Shown here piece by piece: positions 62,063 through 64,000 of a stretch of DNA of 64,000 nt. The stretch is from Pseudorhodoferax soli (GTDB lineage Bacteria; Pseudomonadota; Gammaproteobacteria; Burkholderiales; Burkholderiaceae_C): contig NZ_QPJK01000004.1 in the NCBI RefSeq assembly GCF_003337555.1, positions 595,320 through 659,319 of the forward strand, read 5' to 3'. The notes under the pieces are model-generated. The model was not told the origin of the DNA. It saw nothing but the letters and a program-made list of their open reading frames with translations, and did not search any database. The translations under genes and the position numbers were made by a program. The number at the start of each line of letters is the position of its first letter. Positions within the stretch are counted from its first letter, which is position 1.

Positions 62063-62845
62063 TCACGCGGTGTTGGCCTCCAGGACTGCACCGCCCTGTG
62101 GGGTTGCGTCTGCCGCTCGCAGCGATGTCGACGCGTCGACCAAGAAAAATCGCGAGACCATCTCCTTGGCGATTTCAACGGCTCGCTTGAGGCTGACGTC
62201 AATGTGCTCAGTGAGAACTTGAAGCGCCTCCTCAGTCCTCCTGTGGGCGACCAAGTCGATGACGTTGATGTGAGCGTCGAAGGCCTTCAGATTCCATGCT
62301 GACAGCTGCTCGATATCGATGTGCCGTGCGACATGGATGCGGCGGGTCACCATCTCGGCGAAGGAGACCAGCTCCTTGTTCTTGGAAAGGGCCACAAGCC
62401 TTCGATGGAACTCCTCGTCCGCAAGGACGAGGTCGCCAGTTGACAGGTCCTGAGCCCGTTGCATGACGCCAACCCAGTAGGCCTTGACCGCAGCGATGTC
62501 CGCGTCCGAGGCACGCAAAACCGCCAGATGGACTGCTCGCCGCTCCAGTGCGATTCGGACCTGGTAGAGGTCAAACACCTCGTCCACGCTGATGGCCTTG
62601 CGGAAGAAACCCTTGTTCAGCACGAACTCGAAGAGGCCTTCCGACGAGAGTCGGTTCAGGGCTTCTCGCAGCGTGGCACGGGCGACGCCAAGCTCCTCGC
62701 TGAGGCCCTTCTCGTTGATGCGCGACCCCGGCTTGAAGTCGTACCGCATGGCGCGGTCACGCAGCTCGTAGTAGAGGCGCTCAACGCTGCTTTCGTCGCG
62801 AACGGTTGGCAGCTTCTTCGAGGCTCTAGGGCTGGCTATTCGCAT
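62063..62845 (-). CDS. GntR-family transcriptional regulator (FCD/FadR type)
   Basis: A 260-residue regulator: winged helix INEKGLSEELGVARATLREA then LNRLSSEGLFEFVLNKGFFR (residues 43-82), followed by an all-helical FCD domain with the metal/ligand residues in LADEEFHRRLVALSKNKEL and HINVIDLVAHRRTEEALQVL. It lies 26 bases upstream of the AraC gene (same strand, so co-transcribed with it) and 306 bases from the divergent oxidoreductase gene at 63152. The perfect palindrome at 62982 is a likely operator. Confidence 0.9.
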   Translation of the reverse strand: MRIASPRASKKLPTVRDESSVERLYYELRDRAMRYDFKPGSRINEKGLSEELGVARATLREALNRLSSEGLFEFVLNKGFFRKAISVDEVFDLYQVRIALERRAVHLAVLRASDADIAAVKAYWVGVMQRAQDLSTGDLVLADEEFHRRLVALSKNKELVSFAEMVTRRIHVARHIDIEQLSAWNLKAFDAHINVIDLVAHRRTEEALQVLTEHIDVSLKRAVEIAKEMVSRFFLVDASTSLRAADATPQGGAVLEANTA

Positions 62846-62981
62846 GGTCCCACGCCTGCCTATCCGCGGTCACCGGCGGGACCGCGCGCACGCTCGTGCG
62901 GTTCGGGTGTGACCAGTCCATTGGCGCGAGCAACCGAGGGATTTCCATGAGGTCCTTAGAACGTTGGTGAGCCGGAAAGAT

Positions 62982-62995
62982 AAGTGTCGACACTT
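62982..62995. promoter_or_regulatory. Perfect 14-bp palindrome, probable GntR operator
   Basis: AAGTGTCGACACTT is a perfect palindrome. FadR/FCD-type GntR regulators commonly bind -GTCGAC-centred or TTGTNNACAA-like dyads. It lies in the 306-base gap between the gntR gene (minus) and the oxidoreductase gene (plus), 157 bases before the latter's ATG, so it could control both. Otherwise I see nothing more in this gap. Confidence 0.7.
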
Positions 62996-63151
62996 CTGCC
63001 GGCATAGAGTTATAGAACCGCTCCGGCTGCGGTTCAAGTGCGTGGTTTCCCTGGGGTGGGGTCTCTGCCGCGAGTGGGAGTCAGGCCGGCACCGAGCGGC
63101 ATTGCCGCTCAGCCGATTCGGGCACTGCGCCCTGTTTTGTGGACTTTGCAA

Positions 63152-64000
63152 ATGAACCTTCGTACGGTGAGCCTTGACGACAAGTACACGCTGCGCAGCG
63201 GGCGTGTTTTCATCACGGGAACGCAGGCTCTGGTACGGCTGCCTTTGACGCAGCAGCTGCGCGACAGAGCTGCAGGTCTGAGCACCGCCGGATACATCAC
63301 GGGCTACCGCGGGTCGCCGCTTGGCACATTCGACGAGCAAATCACCAAGGCTTCCAGCCACCTCGGCGCGCACGACGTCGTGTTCGTGCCTGGGGTGAAC
63401 GAGGACCTTGCCGCGACGGCGGTGTGGGGCTCTCAGCAGGCCGAAGCCGCCGGGGAAGGCAAGTACGACGGTGTCTTTGCGATGTGGTACGGCAAGGGCC
63501 CTGGCGTCGACCGCACGGGCGATGCGTTCCGACATGGGAACTTGGCCGGCTCATCGAAGAATGGCGGCGTCCTCGTCCTGATGGGCGACGACCATACGTG
63601 CGAGTCGTCGACGACCTGCCACCAGAGCGAGTTCGCAATGGTCGACGCGATGATTCCGGTGCTCAGTCCTGCTGGCGTCCAGGAAATCCTCGACTTCGGC
63701 GTAGTGGGCTGGGCGATGTCGCGCTACAGCGGGTGCTGGGTTGGGATGAAGTGCGTCAAGGACACGGTGGAGGCGACCGCGTCGATTGAAGTCGATATCG
63801 ACCGTGTGCGCATCAACCTGCCTGAGGACCTTGAGATGCCTGCGGACGGCTTGAATCTCCGGCAGCCAGACACGCCGCATGCGCAGGAGGCGCGGCTTCA
63901 CCGGCACAAGCTGGAGGCTGTGAAGGCCTTCGCCAGGGTAAACGCCATCGACCGCACCGTCGTCGATGGGGAGGGCGCCAAGCTCGGCATCATCACGCAC
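63152..64000 (+). CDS. Indolepyruvate ferredoxin oxidoreductase-like protein (fused 2-oxoacid oxidoreductase), 5' part
   Basis: The first 283 codons of a gene cut by the window end, from the ATG at 63152 (MNLRTVSLDDKYTLRSGRVF). Then GTQALVRLPLTQQLRDRAAG, GYITGYRGSPLGTFDEQITK, FVPGVNEDLAATAVWGSQQA, MWYGKGPGVDRTGDAFRHGN and GDDHTCESSTTCHQSEFAMV follow, the opening of the fused IorA-like family (about 1,150-1,200 residues). Members decarboxylate arylpyruvates (indolepyruvate, phenylpyruvate) to arylacetyl-CoA with thiamine diphosphate and iron-sulfur centres; in aerobic betaproteobacteria they act in phenylalanine/tryptophan or phenylacetate catabolism. Control by the adjacent GntR regulator is likely. 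Confidence 0.9.
   Translation, partial: MNLRTVSLDDKYTLRSGRVFITGTQALVRLPLTQQLRDRAAGLSTAGYITGYRGSPLGTFDEQITKASSHLGAHDVVFVPGVNEDLAATAVWGSQQAEAAGEGKYDGVFAMWYGKGPGVDRTGDAFRHGNLAGSSKNGGVLVLMGDDHTCESSTTCHQSEFAMVDAMIPVLSPAGVQEILDFGVVGWAMSRYSGCWVGMKCVKDTVEATASIEVDIDRVRINLPEDLEMPADGLNLRQPDTPHAQEARLHRHKLEAVKAFARVNAIDRTVVDGEGAKLGIITH

Overview
The window is high-GC DNA (clearly above 60% G+C by eye) from a betaproteobacterium, most likely of the family Comamonadaceae (Variovorax/Acidovorax/Hydrogenophaga type). The grounds are the four orphan Bug-type (tripartite tricarboxylate) solute-binding proteins, the DUF4148 protein, the intergenic repeat whose translation begins MSAAPGRPKQ, and the gene order porin-glnK-amtB. 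All calls come from reading the sequence and translations by eye. No database search was run. No rRNA, tRNA or CRISPR array was recognised.

Layout. 1-5977: a branched-chain-amino-acid-type ABC importer (end of livG, then livH, livM, livK-like, livF) translationally coupled to an AMP-forming acyl-CoA ligase. 5978-12530: a decayed accessory island. It holds an AT-rich P-loop ATPase gene with an internal deletion and frameshift, then two copies of a NERD-helicase plus DUF1016/YhcG-nuclease pair in which only one nuclease gene is intact. 12654-28000: mixed metabolism and regulation, including DUF4148, a methyltransferase, LysR, a Kelch protein, an MFS transporter, hypotheticals, a MocR regulator, aldehyde dehydrogenase, three Bug proteins, a CHMI-like isomerase and a ketopantoate-reductase-like protein.

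28043-40148 is the most informative part. A complete rutABCDEF pyrimidine-degradation operon (minus strand) and rutR (plus strand) lie beside a second, tightly packed seven-gene minus-strand operon: 2OG-Fe(II) oxygenase, VOC protein, BMP-type ABC importer (four genes) and isochorismatase-like hydrolase. Both operons are preceded by a sigma-54 type -24/-12 promoter, a RutR-like box and helically phased NtrC-like half-sites. I read this as a nitrogen-starvation and pyrimidine-responsive regulon with an undescribed oxygenase/importer arm; RutG, the usual permease, is not present in the window.

40149-53255: two secreted alpha/beta-hydrolase lipoproteins, an AtuA-type pair with its Bug protein and divergent LysR, alanine racemase, LplT, glutathione peroxidase and GlcEF. 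53319-56120: a porin-glnK-amtB operon with its own sigma-54 promoter, NtrC site and strong terminator.

At about 56378 yifB is cut off after about 66 codons. What follows is a mosaic: an XRE repressor with a 14-bp-arm palindromic operator, four small genes including a HAD-type RNA-repair-like protein, an internal fragment of aceE, and an MFS-transporter tail. The last part (59770-64000) holds an SDR, a cupin gene preceded by three GATAAG motifs exactly 20 bp apart, AraC and GntR regulators, a perfect 14-bp palindrome, and the start of an indolepyruvate-ferredoxin-oxidoreductase-like gene that runs off the end.
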